The notes below the pieces were generated by a model that saw only the letters and a list, made by a program, of their open reading frames with translations, ran no database searches and was not told the origin of the DNA. A DNA stretch of 64,000 bases from DASVFB01 sp963766345 (GTDB lineage: Bacteria; Actinomycetota; Thermoleophilia; Gaiellales; Gaiellaceae): assembly GCA_963766345.1 (NCBI GenBank), contig CAVXZL010000015.1:79920-143919 (forward strand), written 5' to 3'. Positions 17,382 through 26,863 of the stretch are shown here, piece by piece. Both the position numbers and the translations under genes were made by a program. The stretch's first letter is position 1. Every line of letters begins with the position of its first letter.

Positions 17382-17750
17382 ATGGAATACGTCCCGCCGG
17401 CGTTCGAGCCGCCCTATCGCGTGATGCTCTTCGCCGCGGCCGCACACGGCTGGTATCAGGCCGCCGACGACGACGAGCGCGAGCGGATCCTCGGGCGACT
17501 CGCGGCCTATTTCGCGGAGTGGGAAGGCCGCGGGGCCCGGCTGCTCTACTCGTTCGACGACGACTACTTCGTCACGGGGCAGCCGTCGTCGCTCGACTAC
17601 TCGATCTACGTGCAGTATGAGGTCGACAGCCTCGACACCGTCGCCGCGATGATCCAGCAGGTGCGCGAGGAGGTCGACGGCGTGCGGCTCGACAGGTCGT
17701 TCCGCATGGAGGCGCGTATCGGCCGGCCGCTCTTTCTCCTCGATCGCTGA
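17382..17750 (+). CDS. conserved small protein of unknown function, first gene of liv operon 1
   Basis: A 122-residue soluble protein I do not recognise. It alternates strands and helices (YRVMLFAAAAHGWYQAADDDERERILGRL, YSIYVQYEVDSLDTVAAMIQQV) in the order expected for a ferredoxin-like alpha/beta dimeric barrel, with two large aromatic patches. There is no signal peptide, membrane segment or cysteine. It is 18 bases upstream of livH on the same strand and has a GGAGAG ribosome site, so it is probably co-transcribed with the transporter. A small enzyme or sensor for the transported compound is possible but unsupported. Confidence 0.7.
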   Translation: MEYVPPAFEPPYRVMLFAAAAHGWYQAADDDERERILGRLAAYFAEWEGRGARLLYSFDDDYFVTGQPSSLDYSIYVQYEVDSLDTVAAMIQQVREEVDGVRLDRSFRMEARIGRPLFLLDR

Positions 17751-17768
17751 CCGCGGATACTGCGCGAC

Positions 17769-18776
17769 GTGAGCGCGATCTCGCCCGAGACGACGCACGA
17801 CGAGAATCTCGGCGCAGAACGCGTGCCGGTCGCACTCGTGGTGGTCGTCGGAGCGATGCTCGCCGCGGCGGTCGCGCTCGCGATCGCGGAGGGCGTGCAC
17901 GCTCTCGCACAGGCGACGATCAACGGGCTCGTCTCGGGCTCGTACTTCGCGCTCGGCGCCGCGGGATTGACACTCGTGTACGGCGTGTTGAAGCTCGTGA
18001 ACTTCGCGCACGGCGAGTTCCTCACGTTCGGCGCCTACATGGCGATCTTCGCGCAGTCCGAGTTCGGTTTTCCGCTCGCGCTCGCGCTGCCGTTCGCGTT
18101 CGTGATGACGGCGCTGCTCGCACTCGGCCTCGAGGCGGTGATGTGGAGACCGATGCGCCGCAAGGGCGCCGGCGTCCTCCAGCTGCTGCTGATGGCCCTC
18201 GGCCTCGCATTCGTGCTTCGCAACGTCATCCAGCTCATCGCGGGGACAGAGGTGCGCAAGCTGAGCGCGAACGTCACCTCGTCGGTCACGTTCGGCGGGC
18301 TGCACATCGGCCGTACCGAGCTCTGGGTCGTGATCGTCGCGTTCGCCGCGCTGATCGCGCTCGCGCTCATGCTCGGCCATACGCGTCTCGGCACGCACAT
18401 CCGCGCGCTCTCCGACAATGCCGAGCTGGCCGAGACGACGGGCCTCGACACCGGGCGCATCATCGTCTACACGTGGATCCTCGCCGGCGGCCTCGCGGGG
18501 CTCGCGGGCGTCGTCTACGGCGCGTCGATCGGCGTGATCACGCCCAACCTCGGCTTCGGGATCGTGCTCAGCATCTTCGCCGCGGCAATCATCGGCGGCA
18601 TCGGCGACGCGTACGGCGCGCTCGCCGGCGGCATCTTCATCGGCCTCGTGCAGGAGTGGTCGACACTCGTCTTCCCCGTCAACCTCAAGGTCGCCGTCGG
18701 CTTCGGCGCGATGATCGCCGTCCTGGTGCTGCGCCCGCAGGGCATCTTCGGCCGCGCGAGGAGCCCCGGACGATGA
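17769..18776 (+). CDS. livH: branched-chain amino acid type ABC permease, LivH
   Basis: A 335-residue membrane permease with about eight helices. The LivH signature GLVSGSYFALGAAGLTLVYG followed by LKLVNFAHGEFLTFGAYMA is clear, as is the late EAA-like loop LAETTGLDTGRIIVYTWILAGGLAGLAGV and RPQGIFG at the end. It forms half of the inner-membrane channel with LivM. The GTG start is 18 bases after the small upstream gene; the stop overlaps livM (ATGA). The N-terminal 35 residues before the first core helix include an additional hydrophobic helix. Confidence 0.93.
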   Translation: MSAISPETTHDENLGAERVPVALVVVVGAMLAAAVALAIAEGVHALAQATINGLVSGSYFALGAAGLTLVYGVLKLVNFAHGEFLTFGAYMAIFAQSEFGFPLALALPFAFVMTALLALGLEAVMWRPMRRKGAGVLQLLLMALGLAFVLRNVIQLIAGTEVRKLSANVTSSVTFGGLHIGRTELWVVIVAFAALIALALMLGHTRLGTHIRALSDNAELAETTGLDTGRIIVYTWILAGGLAGLAGVVYGASIGVITPNLGFGIVLSIFAAAIIGGIGDAYGALAGGIFIGLVQEWSTLVFPVNLKVAVGFGAMIAVLVLRPQGIFGRARSPGR

Positions 18777-19732
18777 TCGCGATCACCTTTCAGTTCCTCA
18801 CGGCCGCCGACTTCTGGATCGGCGTGGGCGTGCTCGCGGCGACGTACGGCATCTTCGCGCTCGGGCTGCAGCTGAACGTCGGCACGACCGGGATCACGAA
18901 CTTCGGCCAGGCCGGCTTCATGGCCATCGGCGCCTACACGATGGCGATCCTCGTCGCGAAGGAGGGCTGGTCGTGGTGGTGGGCAATGCCCGCCGCGATC
19001 GCCGCGTCGATGCTCGCGGCGGTCATCGTCGGGCTGCCGTCGCTGCGCCTGCGCGCGGACTACTTTGCGATCACGACGCTCGCCTTTGCGGAGATCGTGC
19101 GCTACCTCGCCGACAACGAGCGCGACCTCACCGAGGGCAGCCAGGGACTGCTCGGCTACAACGGCGACTGGTTCAAGCTGTCGCTGCGCCTCGGCAACTG
19201 GCTCGACGCCCACGGCATCCACGTCACGAGCTTCCTGTTCCCGCTGTTGCTCATTAGCTGGGGAGTCCTGCTCGTGTTGACGCTGCTCGTCGCGTTGATC
19301 GTGCGCACGCCGTGGGGCCGGGTGCTCCGCGCGATCCGCGAGGACGAGGACGCGGCGCGCGCGCTCGGCAAGAACACGCTCGCGTACAAGCTGCAGTCGC
19401 TCGCGCTCGCAGCCGCGCTCGCCGCGATCGCGGGCTTCGTGCTCGCGCTCAACCTGACGCTGCTCGTGCCCGACGAGTTCGACCCGGTGTTCACGATCTT
19501 CGGCTTCGTGATCGTGATCCTCGGCGGCCTCGGCAGCTACTTCGGCGTGATCCTCGGCTCGGTGATCCTGATGACGGTGCTCGAGGGCACGCGCTACGTC
19601 GAGCTGCCGCTCTCGTCGGACAAAGTCGCGGCGATCCGCTTCATCATCGTCGGGCTCGTGCTGATCCTGCTGATGGCGTTCCGGCCGCAGGGGATCCTCG
19701 GCTCGAAGCAGGAGATGCTGCTCGGTGAATGA
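18773..19732 (+). CDS. livM: branched-chain amino acid type ABC permease, LivM
   Basis: A 319-residue permease, paired with LivH. Diagnostic segments are ALGLQLNVGTTGITNFGQAGF, GLPSLRLRADYFAITTLAFAEI, the cytoplasmic loop LRAIREDEDAARALGKN that contacts the ATPases, FVIVILGGLGSYFGVILGS and the end FRPQGILG. The ATG at 18773 overlaps the livH stop by 4 bases, and its stop overlaps the livG start by 8 bases, so translation of the whole set is coupled. Confidence 0.93.
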   Translation: MIAITFQFLTAADFWIGVGVLAATYGIFALGLQLNVGTTGITNFGQAGFMAIGAYTMAILVAKEGWSWWWAMPAAIAASMLAAVIVGLPSLRLRADYFAITTLAFAEIVRYLADNERDLTEGSQGLLGYNGDWFKLSLRLGNWLDAHGIHVTSFLFPLLLISWGVLLVLTLLVALIVRTPWGRVLRAIREDEDAARALGKNTLAYKLQSLALAAALAAIAGFVLALNLTLLVPDEFDPVFTIFGFVIVILGGLGSYFGVILGSVILMTVLEGTRYVELPLSSDKVAAIRFIIVGLVLILLMAFRPQGILGSKQEMLLGE

Positions 19733-20507
19733 AGCTGACGCGATCCTCGAGGTCGAAGGCGTCGAGAAGCGTTACGGCGGCGTGCGTGCGATCGACGGCG
19801 CGAGCCTCTCGGTCGAACGCGGCTCGATCACCGCGCTCATCGGGCCGAACGGCGCGGGCAAGTCGACGCTCTTCGACGTCGTCTCGGGGTTCGAGCGTGC
19901 GGACGGCGGCGCGATCAGGCTAGACGGGCGCTCGATCTTCCGGCTGCCGGCGTTCGCGATCGCACGCCGAGGTCTCGTGCGGACGTTCCAGATGACGAAG
20001 ACGCTCAACGTGATGACCGTGCTCGACAACATGCTGCTCGCCGCGCCGGACCATCCCGGCGAGCGGCTGAGCACGTGGGTCCTGCGGCCGTGGGCCGCGC
20101 GCCGGCGCGAGCGCGACGCCCGCACGCGCGCACTCGCCCTCCTCGAGACGTTCGAGCTCGCGCCGCTCGCGGGCGCGTACGCCGGGACGCTCTCGGGCGG
20201 CCAGCGCAAGCTGCTCGAGCTTGCACGCGCGCTGATGCTCGCGCCGCGCCTCGTCCTGCTCGACGAGCCGCTCGCGGGCGTCAACCCGACCCTGGGACGG
20301 CGCCTGCTCGAGCACATCGAGGAGCTGCGCCGCGACGAGGGGACGACGGTGCTGTTCGTGGAGCACGACATGGAAGTGGTGATGAACCACGCCGACCACG
20401 TGATCGTGATGGCGCAGGGACGCGTGATCGCCGAGGGCTCGGCGGACGAGGTGCGCCGGAACGAGACGGTCGTCGAGGCGTACCTCGGCAAGCTCGTCGT
20501 CACATGA
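19725..20507 (+). CDS. livG: branched-chain amino acid type ABC ATPase, LivG
   Basis: A 260-residue ATPase. Walker A is GPNGAGKST, the Q-loop region contains RTFQMTKTLNVMTVLDN, the signature motif is LSGGQRKLLELARAL, Walker B is LVLLDEPLAGVNP, and the switch histidine is in VLFVEHDMEVVMNHAD. The long insertion after the Q-loop and the C-terminal VVEAYLGK tail are typical of LivG. It starts at GTG 19725 within the livM end and overlaps livF by an ATGA. Confidence 0.95.
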   Translation: MNEADAILEVEGVEKRYGGVRAIDGASLSVERGSITALIGPNGAGKSTLFDVVSGFERADGGAIRLDGRSIFRLPAFAIARRGLVRTFQMTKTLNVMTVLDNMLLAAPDHPGERLSTWVLRPWAARRRERDARTRALALLETFELAPLAGAYAGTLSGGQRKLLELARALMLAPRLVLLDEPLAGVNPTLGRRLLEHIEELRRDEGTTVLFVEHDMEVVMNHADHVIVMAQGRVIAEGSADEVRRNETVVEAYLGKLVVT

Positions 20508-21241
20508 GCGCCGCCGCGCCGGTGCTCGAGACGCGCGGGCTCGTCGCGGGTTATGTCGCGGACGTCGACATCCTGCACGGCGTCGACCTGACCGTTCAGC
20601 CGGGCGAGATCGTGACGATCGTCGGACCCAACGGCGCGGGCAAGTCGACGCTCATCCGCGCGGTGATCGGCCTGCTGAAACCTCGCGGCGGCGCGATCCT
20701 GCATCGTGGCGACGAGATCGCCGGGACGAAGCCGCACCGGGTCGTCGCGCGGGGCATCGGCTACGTCGCGCAGCGCGAGAACGTCTTCGCGACGCTCAGC
20801 GTCGAAGAGAACCTCGAGCTTGGCGCCTCCGCGCTCGGCGTCGACCCGAAGCCGCGCCTGCCGCAGATCCTCGACCTCTTTCCGCGCCTGCGCGAGCGCC
20901 GCCGCCAGCGTGCGGGGACGCTGTCGGGCGGCGAGCGCCAGATGCTCGCGATGGCGCGGGCGCTCGTCGCCGAGCCCGACCTGCTCCTGCTCGACGAGCC
21001 TTCGGCCGGGCTGTCGCCGCTCTTCATGGACGCGATCTTCGAGAAGATCCGCGAGATCAACGACGCGGGCGTCCCGATCCTCATGGTCGAGCAGAACGCC
21101 CGCCGCGCGCTCGCGATGTCGCACCGCGGCTACGTGCTCGACCTCGGCCGCAACCGCTTCCAGGGAACCGGCGCCGACCTGTTGCACGACCCGAAGGTGA
21201 TCGACCTCTACCTCGGCGGCACCGGGCGCATCGACAGGTAG
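20504..21241 (+). CDS. livF: branched-chain amino acid type ABC ATPase, LivF
   Basis: A 245-residue ATPase, last gene of liv operon 1. Walker A GPNGAGKSTLIRAV, ALGV insertion, signature LSGGERQMLAMARAL, Walker B LLLLDEPSAGLSP, and MVEQNARRALAMSHRGYVLDLG, the VEQN switch typical of LivF. With LivG it drives uptake through LivHM. The binding protein gene is not in this operon; the divergent 15708-17279 gene is the probable partner. Confidence 0.95.
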   Translation: MSAAAPVLETRGLVAGYVADVDILHGVDLTVQPGEIVTIVGPNGAGKSTLIRAVIGLLKPRGGAILHRGDEIAGTKPHRVVARGIGYVAQRENVFATLSVEENLELGASALGVDPKPRLPQILDLFPRLRERRRQRAGTLSGGERQMLAMARALVAEPDLLLLDEPSAGLSPLFMDAIFEKIREINDAGVPILMVEQNARRALAMSHRGYVLDLGRNRFQGTGADLLHDPKVIDLYLGGTGRIDR

Positions 21242-21336
21242 CGATCAGCAGGTCGCATCGCGTAAGTCGGCTTTGCAACCGCGTCGACGTCTTCGCGCGC
21301 GTCGAAGCCTTCGACAACGCAACCGAAGGAGGCGGC

Positions 21337-21837
21337 ATGAAATCGAAGTTCCTCGGCCTCGTCGTGATCGTGCTGGTCGCGGCGACCGCGGCCGTAAGCG
21401 CAAGCGCAGCGACTCCGAGCGTCGTGGAGGTGAACGTCGACCGGACGATTCACTTCGCAGCAGGCGACCTGTGCTCGTTCCCGGTGACGCTTCACAACAA
21501 GGGCGTGCGCCGAACGACGACCTACTACGACTCGAGCGGCACCGTGACGCGCACTGCGATCCACCTGGCCGCGTTCACCCAGACGGTGACGAACGACCTC
21601 ACCGGCGCGTCGCTGTCGACACCGCTCGCGGGGCCGCTCATCGTCGAGCCGAACGGCGACGGCACCGTGACGACGCGGATCCCGGGCAACGACGGGATCA
21701 TCGTCGTCCCCGGGCAGGGTTTCGTTTATGGCGACGTCGGCCTGATCGTCTTCACGGAGCTCGACGTCCTCATGCTGACGGGCCACTACGAGAACCCGGA
21801 TCGATACGTCGAGGAGCTCTGCGCGGTCCTGTCCTGA
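21337..21837 (+). CDS. small secreted protein of unknown function
   Basis: A 166-residue exported protein with a clear signal peptide (KSKFLGLVVIVLVAATAAVS, cleavage near ASA). The mature part is mostly beta strand (VNVDRTIHFAAGDLCSFPVTLHNKG, TRTAIHLAAFTQTVTNDLTG) and has only two cysteines, which could form a disulfide. A GAAGGAGGC ribosome site precedes the ATG. The composition is like many secreted beta-sandwich proteins, but I do not recognise a family. It is separated from livF by 95 bases and converges on the next gene with 4 bases between the stops. Confidence 0.75.
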   Translation: MKSKFLGLVVIVLVAATAAVSASAATPSVVEVNVDRTIHFAAGDLCSFPVTLHNKGVRRTTTYYDSSGTVTRTAIHLAAFTQTVTNDLTGASLSTPLAGPLIVEPNGDGTVTTRIPGNDGIIVVPGQGFVYGDVGLIVFTELDVLMLTGHYENPDRYVEELCAVLS

Positions 21838-21841
21838 GGGG

Positions 21842-22234
21842 TTACCGACGGGGCGACAGGAGGTAGCCGACGATCGCCCCCGCGAGGACGAGCTGGGCGG
21901 CGGCCGGCAGGACGCCTCCCGAGCGGTGCCAGCCCAGCCGCCCGTGGAAGAGCTTCCTGCCGCCCGGCCGCATCGCACGGAACACGTGCTCGAGATCGGG
22001 AGCCGATGCCGCTGCTCCACCGATCACCGCGCTGTCGAGCGGTCCGCGCCGCAGGGCGAGCAGCGCGAGGCAGGCGACGCCGCTGCCGATCTCGAAGCGC
22101 CGGCTCTCGATGTCCTCATGCGGGATGCGGTCGCCCAGGAGGTGCGCCGGAGGCCCGAGCAGCGCCGCCGCGACCCGCGAACCCGAGAGCGCGCCGAGCG
22201 CGGCACCGGTGGCGACGTGGAGCGAGACGATCAC
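21842..22234 (-). CDS. small membrane protein, metal-dependent hydrolase-like fragment (unknown)
   Basis: A 130-residue, mostly hydrophobic protein: GAALGALSGSRVAAALLG, then HLLGDRIPHEDIE, a second hydrophobic stretch and DLEHVFRAMRP with a final helix. The spaced HLLGDRIPHED and PDLEH motifs recall the start of YdjM/DUF457-type membrane metal-dependent hydrolases, which are longer, so this may be a short relative. The GTG at 22234 overlaps the stop of the M23 peptidase gene (GTGA), showing coupling to it. Function is unknown. Confidence 0.6.
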   Translation of the reverse strand: MIVSLHVATGAALGALSGSRVAAALLGPPAHLLGDRIPHEDIESRRFEIGSGVACLALLALRRGPLDSAVIGGAAASAPDLEHVFRAMRPGGRKLFHGRLGWHRSGGVLPAAAQLVLAGAIVGYLLSPRR

Positions 22235-24009
22235 GATCCGGGCCGCTCGCGCCGCAGGCGGAAGGCGAGAGCGCCGGCGAAGAGCATCGCGGGAAGCACG
22301 ATCCCTGCGAGCAGGTCGGCCAGGGGCATGGCGCCTGTGTGACCCGCCTCGATGGCTGCGGAGGCCTCGCGCGACTTCGCCGCGGCCAAGCGTCGCAGCG
22401 ACGAAGACCCCACATCCCCGTGCGGTACCGCGATGCGCGGCCGCTCGCTCGGCTTCGGCGACTTGTCGATCAGTCCGCGCGCCGCGAGCAACTCGCGCCA
22501 GATGTAGCTCGCTTCGCGGCGAACCGGCCCCGCAGGGAAGGGCGGGTGCACCGGCAGCGGCGCATTCGGCTTGGCGAGGTGCCGCCAACCGTCGATGTAG
22601 GACGTCGGATCGACCGCGCCGTTGTAGTCGAGCCGCAGCAGCTGGTGCGGATGGATCTCGAAATGAACGTGCGGCGGTGTCGTGAAGGCGTCGCCGCTGT
22701 TGCCGACGAAGCCGAGCACGTCGCCCTTCTGCACGAACTTCGAGTGCAGCGCGAGCGGCGAGTAGCCCGAGAGGTGCGCGTAGTAGAACTGATTGCGGTT
22801 GTGGTCGCGCACCCACAGGCGCCACCCTCCGAGATGCTCCCAGCCGACACGGTTGAGCGTGCCGTCGGTTACGGCGACGACCGGCGTGCCGAGCGGCGCG
22901 AAGATGTCGTCGCCGTGGTGCCAGTTGCCCGGCACGTCGCCCCGGTAGCCGCCGTACGTGTCGATGTAGCTCGACACGCCGGCGACCGGAAACACATAGT
23001 TCGAGAGGCCGAGGCGAGGCGTCAACTTCAGCGGGTCGTCGCCGAGGTGGTGCTTGCGCTTCCGGCGCTTCGGCTTCGCCGCCTTGGTCACCTTCTTCGG
23101 CTCGTGCGCGACCTGCGGTCGCTGCGGCTTCAGCTTGGGACGAAACCGACTCTTCGCCGCCGGCGCCTTCGCCGTCGGCGCCTTCGCGGGCGCGGGTCGC
23201 CCGACCTGCGTCTTTACCTCGGACGGAGCGAGCTGCGCGAATCCGACCAGCAGCACCGTCCCCGACGGAAGGCCGGCGTGCGCCCTCGTCAGGTGCACCG
23301 CGAGCGCGCCTGCCTGAGCCCGGTCCGGCTGCGCGAGCGCGACGACGTAGCCCCACGGCCCGATGACGATCGGCCGGCCGGGTGTCGCAGCGACCGGCGC
23401 TGTTCCCACGGAGAGCCCGGTCACCGACGCGCCGGTACCCGCGGTTCCCTTCGAGACGCCGAGCTCGACGCCTTGCACGGTCACAGCGCCGCCGAAGAGC
23501 GACAGCGAGCCGACGTGCGCGTGGCCGCGCGCGCCCGGGCCGCAGCCGCTCCCGCGCAAGCTCACGGAGGAGGCGGTCAGGACGGATCCGTTTGCGGGAT
23601 ACGTGACACCGCTTATGGACATGTTGGGCGCGCGTGGGAGCACAGCCACGTCGCCGAGCGTGATCGGCGATCGTCCCGGCTCGAGCAGCGCGAACCCGGC
23701 CAGCAGGGCGCAGCGCGGCGTTCCGAGGGGTGCCGCGGTCAGGAGCCTGCCTGCCGGCTTCGGCGCGGGCTTCGGTGGCAGCGCGGCCGTCGTCGTCGGA
23801 GCGGTCGTCGTCGCAGTCGCGGTGGTGGTCGTCGCCGCGGTCGTCGTCGGCTGCGTTGTGACGTCCGTCGTCGTGGGCGTCGTGACCGTGGCCGCCGTGT
23901 CGCTCGTCGTCGTGAGCGAAAGCGGAGACCCCGCGTGAATCGCCCCCGCTGCGACCCCGGCCGCGAACAGAGCAACGACGAATGCCACGACCCCGGCACG
24001 ACCCCGCAT
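22231..24009 (-). CDS. M23 family metallopeptidase, envelope-attached
   Basis: A 592-residue exported protein. A signal peptide lies at 1-25, then a Thr-rich low-complexity linker of about 60 residues, a beta-rich region (to about 300), a basic Pro/Ala/Lys linker, and the peptidase M23 domain at about 330-450: WHHGDDIFAPLGTPVVAV supplies the first zinc His and Asp and HVHFEIHP the HxH motif. A transmembrane helix near the end (LLAGIVLPAMLFAGALAFRLRR) could anchor it. M23 enzymes cut peptidoglycan cross-links or act as degenerate activators; here the zinc residues are kept. MRGRAG at 24009 was chosen as start. It overlaps the next small membrane gene by 4 bases. Confidence 0.87.
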   Translation of the reverse strand: MRGRAGVVAFVVALFAAGVAAGAIHAGSPLSLTTTSDTAATVTTPTTTDVTTQPTTTAATTTTATATTTAPTTTAALPPKPAPKPAGRLLTAAPLGTPRCALLAGFALLEPGRSPITLGDVAVLPRAPNMSISGVTYPANGSVLTASSVSLRGSGCGPGARGHAHVGSLSLFGGAVTVQGVELGVSKGTAGTGASVTGLSVGTAPVAATPGRPIVIGPWGYVVALAQPDRAQAGALAVHLTRAHAGLPSGTVLLVGFAQLAPSEVKTQVGRPAPAKAPTAKAPAAKSRFRPKLKPQRPQVAHEPKKVTKAAKPKRRKRKHHLGDDPLKLTPRLGLSNYVFPVAGVSSYIDTYGGYRGDVPGNWHHGDDIFAPLGTPVVAVTDGTLNRVGWEHLGGWRLWVRDHNRNQFYYAHLSGYSPLALHSKFVQKGDVLGFVGNSGDAFTTPPHVHFEIHPHQLLRLDYNGAVDPTSYIDGWRHLAKPNAPLPVHPPFPAGPVRREASYIWRELLAARGLIDKSPKPSERPRIAVPHGDVGSSSLRRLAAAKSREASAAIEAGHTGAMPLADLLAGIVLPAMLFAGALAFRLRRERPGS

Positions 24010-24106
24010 CGCCGCATTCAAGCACGGGCCGGGCCGCGGCACCGGCGGCTTTACGAACCCGCAACCGAAGACCGCGGCCTGGCGCCTACACCGGATGCGA
24101 GGCTAC

Positions 24107-25723
24107 TCAGCCGCCCACCAGGAGCCGCAGGATCGCGCCGATCGAGCGCGGGTTGACGCCGTGCTTCCGCTCGAAGCGTTTCGCCTCGGATTTGTCGGCG
24201 AGCGCGAGGACGAGCTCCTCGCGCGTCGCTCCGAGACGGCACGCCGCGCCGTCAACTGCCTTCAGTACGACGTCCTGCGTCAGGCCGCCGACGCCGCCCG
24301 AGTGCGGAAGCTCGCGGGACTGGCACGGCGCGCCGAGCGCGTAGGTCTCGGGCGCCGCGAAGTGGTTCACGAGCGCCTGCGCGCCGACGACGCACGCGCC
24401 CGCGGCGATTCCGGCGATCGCCGCCCGGCGCGCGTCGACGACGAGGAGTGCCGCGGCTGCGAACGCCAGCGCAGCTGCGATGAGGAACGCGTTCGCGAAC
24501 GCGTCACGCGCCGCGGCGACGAACGTCTCCTCGATCCGATGGAACATCGCGTCGAAGCGCGGGCGCTCGGCCGGCTTGACGGTCGCACGCGCGCTGCTCG
24601 CGCCCGCGCGTACGCCCGCGAGCGGGCGGCTCGTGTGAACGGCGGCGACGAGCTTCGGCGCGAGAGTGATCTTCTCGCGCGGCCCGATCGGGGCGACGAG
24701 GACGACGCCGACGCTCTGCAGCTTCGCGCGCTCGATCGCCCCGTCGAGGTCATGGTGGATCACCGGCGCGAGCGCGACGAGCGCAAGGGTGATGCCGAGA
24801 TGCCGGACCGCGAGGTTCAGCGCGCGCGCGTCGTACGTCCGCTCCGGAAGCAGCTCCTCGATCAGCGGCGTCAGCGCGAGCCCCATGCCGAAGCCGGCGA
24901 CGCACTCGGGCACGACGAGCCAGCCCACGTTGTCGGACGGCACGAACGCGAGCGCGGCGATGCCGCCGCCGAGGAGCCCGCTGCCGACGGCGACGCGAGT
25001 CGCGGCGTGACCGCGCACGAGAGCCCCGGCAAGCGCGGCGACGGGGACGATGCTGACGGCGAGAGCCGCGGCGAGGGGGTGCATCGCCCACCCGACGACG
25101 AGCAGGAGCACGACACCGAAGAGCAGCGCGGTGAGCGCGCCCGAGACGAGCCCGAGCACGGCGATCGGGCGGGCGTCGCGCGGCGCTTTCGGCTCGTCCT
25201 CCGGCGCGGGGCTGAACCAGGTCTTGCGGAGCGCCGCGGCGACGAGCGGCAGCGGCGCCTGCGCGACGAAGATCGCGCGCCACGAGAACGCCTGCGTCAG
25301 GGCGCCGCCGAGGACGGGCCCGACCGCGAGGCTCAACACGCCGACGAGCGCCCATGTGCGGCCGGATCGCGAGGCGACCGCCGCGCCGGCCGCTGCGAGG
25401 ATCACCGCTCCCGCCGCTCCCTGCACTGCACGACCGACGAGCAAGACTTCGAGGCTGTTCGCGAGCGCGCAGCCGACGCTCGCGAGCGAGAACGCGCAGA
25501 GCGCGATCGTCGACAGATGCGCGCTGACGAAGCGCGCGTCGAGCCGCCAGAGGGCGAGGGCGGTTCCGCCGAGCGAAGCGGTGTAGACGCCGAGCACCGC
25601 CGCGACGCCGTACACCGTCGTGTGCAGGTCGACGAGGAGGTTCGGCAGCGCGAGCGTGACGATCGTCGCGTCGGCGAACACGAGCGCAGCGACCACGACG
25701 ATCGAGATGTCGCTTCGCTTCAT
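24107..25723 (-). CDS. MFS transporter, drug:H+ antiporter type, with C-terminal extension
   Basis: A 538-residue integral membrane protein with about 12-14 helices. The N-terminus (VVVAALVFADATIVTLALPNLLVDLHT) and GRAVQGAAGAVILAAAGAAVA match DHA2-like multidrug efflux MFS proteins; a motif C-like VGPVLGGALTQAFSWRAIF follows. A large loop lies near residue 360-420 and the last 80 residues (LGATREELVLALADKSEAKRFERKHG) are soluble, which is unusual for the family. The long upstream reading was rejected because MKRSDISIVVV at 25723 gives a normal start. It is divergent from the CapA-like gene with only 44 bases between chosen starts. Confidence 0.85.
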   Translation of the reverse strand: MKRSDISIVVVAALVFADATIVTLALPNLLVDLHTTVYGVAAVLGVYTASLGGTALALWRLDARFVSAHLSTIALCAFSLASVGCALANSLEVLLVGRAVQGAAGAVILAAAGAAVASRSGRTWALVGVLSLAVGPVLGGALTQAFSWRAIFVAQAPLPLVAAALRKTWFSPAPEDEPKAPRDARPIAVLGLVSGALTALLFGVVLLLVVGWAMHPLAAALAVSIVPVAALAGALVRGHAATRVAVGSGLLGGGIAALAFVPSDNVGWLVVPECVAGFGMGLALTPLIEELLPERTYDARALNLAVRHLGITLALVALAPVIHHDLDGAIERAKLQSVGVVLVAPIGPREKITLAPKLVAAVHTSRPLAGVRAGASSARATVKPAERPRFDAMFHRIEETFVAAARDAFANAFLIAAALAFAAAALLVVDARRAAIAGIAAGACVVGAQALVNHFAAPETYALGAPCQSRELPHSGGVGGLTQDVVLKAVDGAACRLGATREELVLALADKSEAKRFERKHGVNPRSIGAILRLLVGG

Positions 25724-25767
25724 CGCGAAGGAGTATGCGCAGACGCGACGTACGCGTCGTCGAGGCG

Positions 25768-26863
25768 ATGGATTCCCCCGCCCGCGTCCTGCTCCTGGCC
25801 GTCGTGCCGGTCCTGCTGCTCGGCGGCGCAGCGTCTGCACGCGGCGAGCTGCCCTCGAGGGCACGCGTCGAGACTCACGAGGCGGAGCCTCTCGGAACGT
25901 TCACGTTCGTCGGCGGCGGCGACATCGCGCTCACCGGCGACGCCGACGCACGCGTCTTCGACGGGATTCGCCGATTCCTGCGCGCGGGCGACCTCGTCGT
26001 CGGCAACCTCGAGGGAACGCTGACGACGACCGGCGCGCCGAGGTGCTCCGGCGGAGTCGGTTGCTTCACGTTCCGTGGCTCGCCCGCGTGGGCGGGCGTC
26101 CTGCGACGCGCGGGCTTCAACGTGCTGAACGTCGCGAACAACCACGCGCTCGACTACGGCGCGGACGGGCAACGCGAGACGCTGGAGTCACTGAGCAACG
26201 CCGGGCTCCTCGAGCAGGGGCTCCCCCGTCAGGTGCTGCAGGTGTCGCTGCGGGACATCAGGATCGCGCTGATCGGCTGCGCGCCCTACGGCTGGGCGCA
26301 GAGCCTCCTCGACGTCGAGGGAACGGCGCGCGTCGTCCGCGATGCCGCACGCCACGCCGACGTCGTCATCGTCTACATGCACGCGGGCGCGGAGGGGTCG
26401 GACGCCGAGCACGTCGCCGTCGACGACGAGACCTACCTCGGGGAACCGCGGGGAAACAGCCGCGCGTTCGCGCACGCGATGATTCGCGCGGGCGCCGACC
26501 TCGTGTTCGGCTCCGGCCCGCACGTCCTGCGCGGCATCGAGTGGTACCGCCGGCGCCTGATCGCGTACAGCCTCGGGAACCTCGCCGGCACGCACACGCT
26601 CAGCACGGCGGGGTCGCTCGGGGCGAGCGCGCTGCTGCGCGCAACGCTCGACGCGCGTGGCAACTTCCTCGCTGCGTCGATCGTGCCGCTCCGTCTCGCC
26701 GGCGCCGGCACGCCCGTGCCGGATGCCGGCGACAGGCGTCGTGCCGCGCGTCCGCGAGCTTTCCCATACGGATTTCGGCCCGCGGGCGATCCGCGTCTCT
26801 GCCGCCGGGCGCCTCGCCGCGCCCGACCACACTCACGTCTGGTCGACGAGCTTCTCGCGGTAG
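25768..26863 (+). CDS. CapA-family (PGA_cap) exported protein, one apparent frameshift
   Basis: About 365 residues in two frames. A signal peptide (MDSPARVLLLAVVPVLLLGG) is followed by the CapA metallophosphatase-like fold: FVGGGDIALTG, LVVGNLEGTLTT, VLNVANNHALDYG, VVIVYMHAGAEG, LVFGSGPHVLRGIE and IAYSLGNLAG are the successive signature motifs. The family was named for capsule poly-gamma-glutamate genes, but many members act on unknown envelope polymers. One extra base near 26719-26738 shifts the end into the frame that finishes VRELSHTDFGPRAIRVS, stopping at 26863. ATG 25735 is an alternative start, but its ribosome site is too close. The 3' end overlaps the convergent regulator. Confidence 0.85.
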
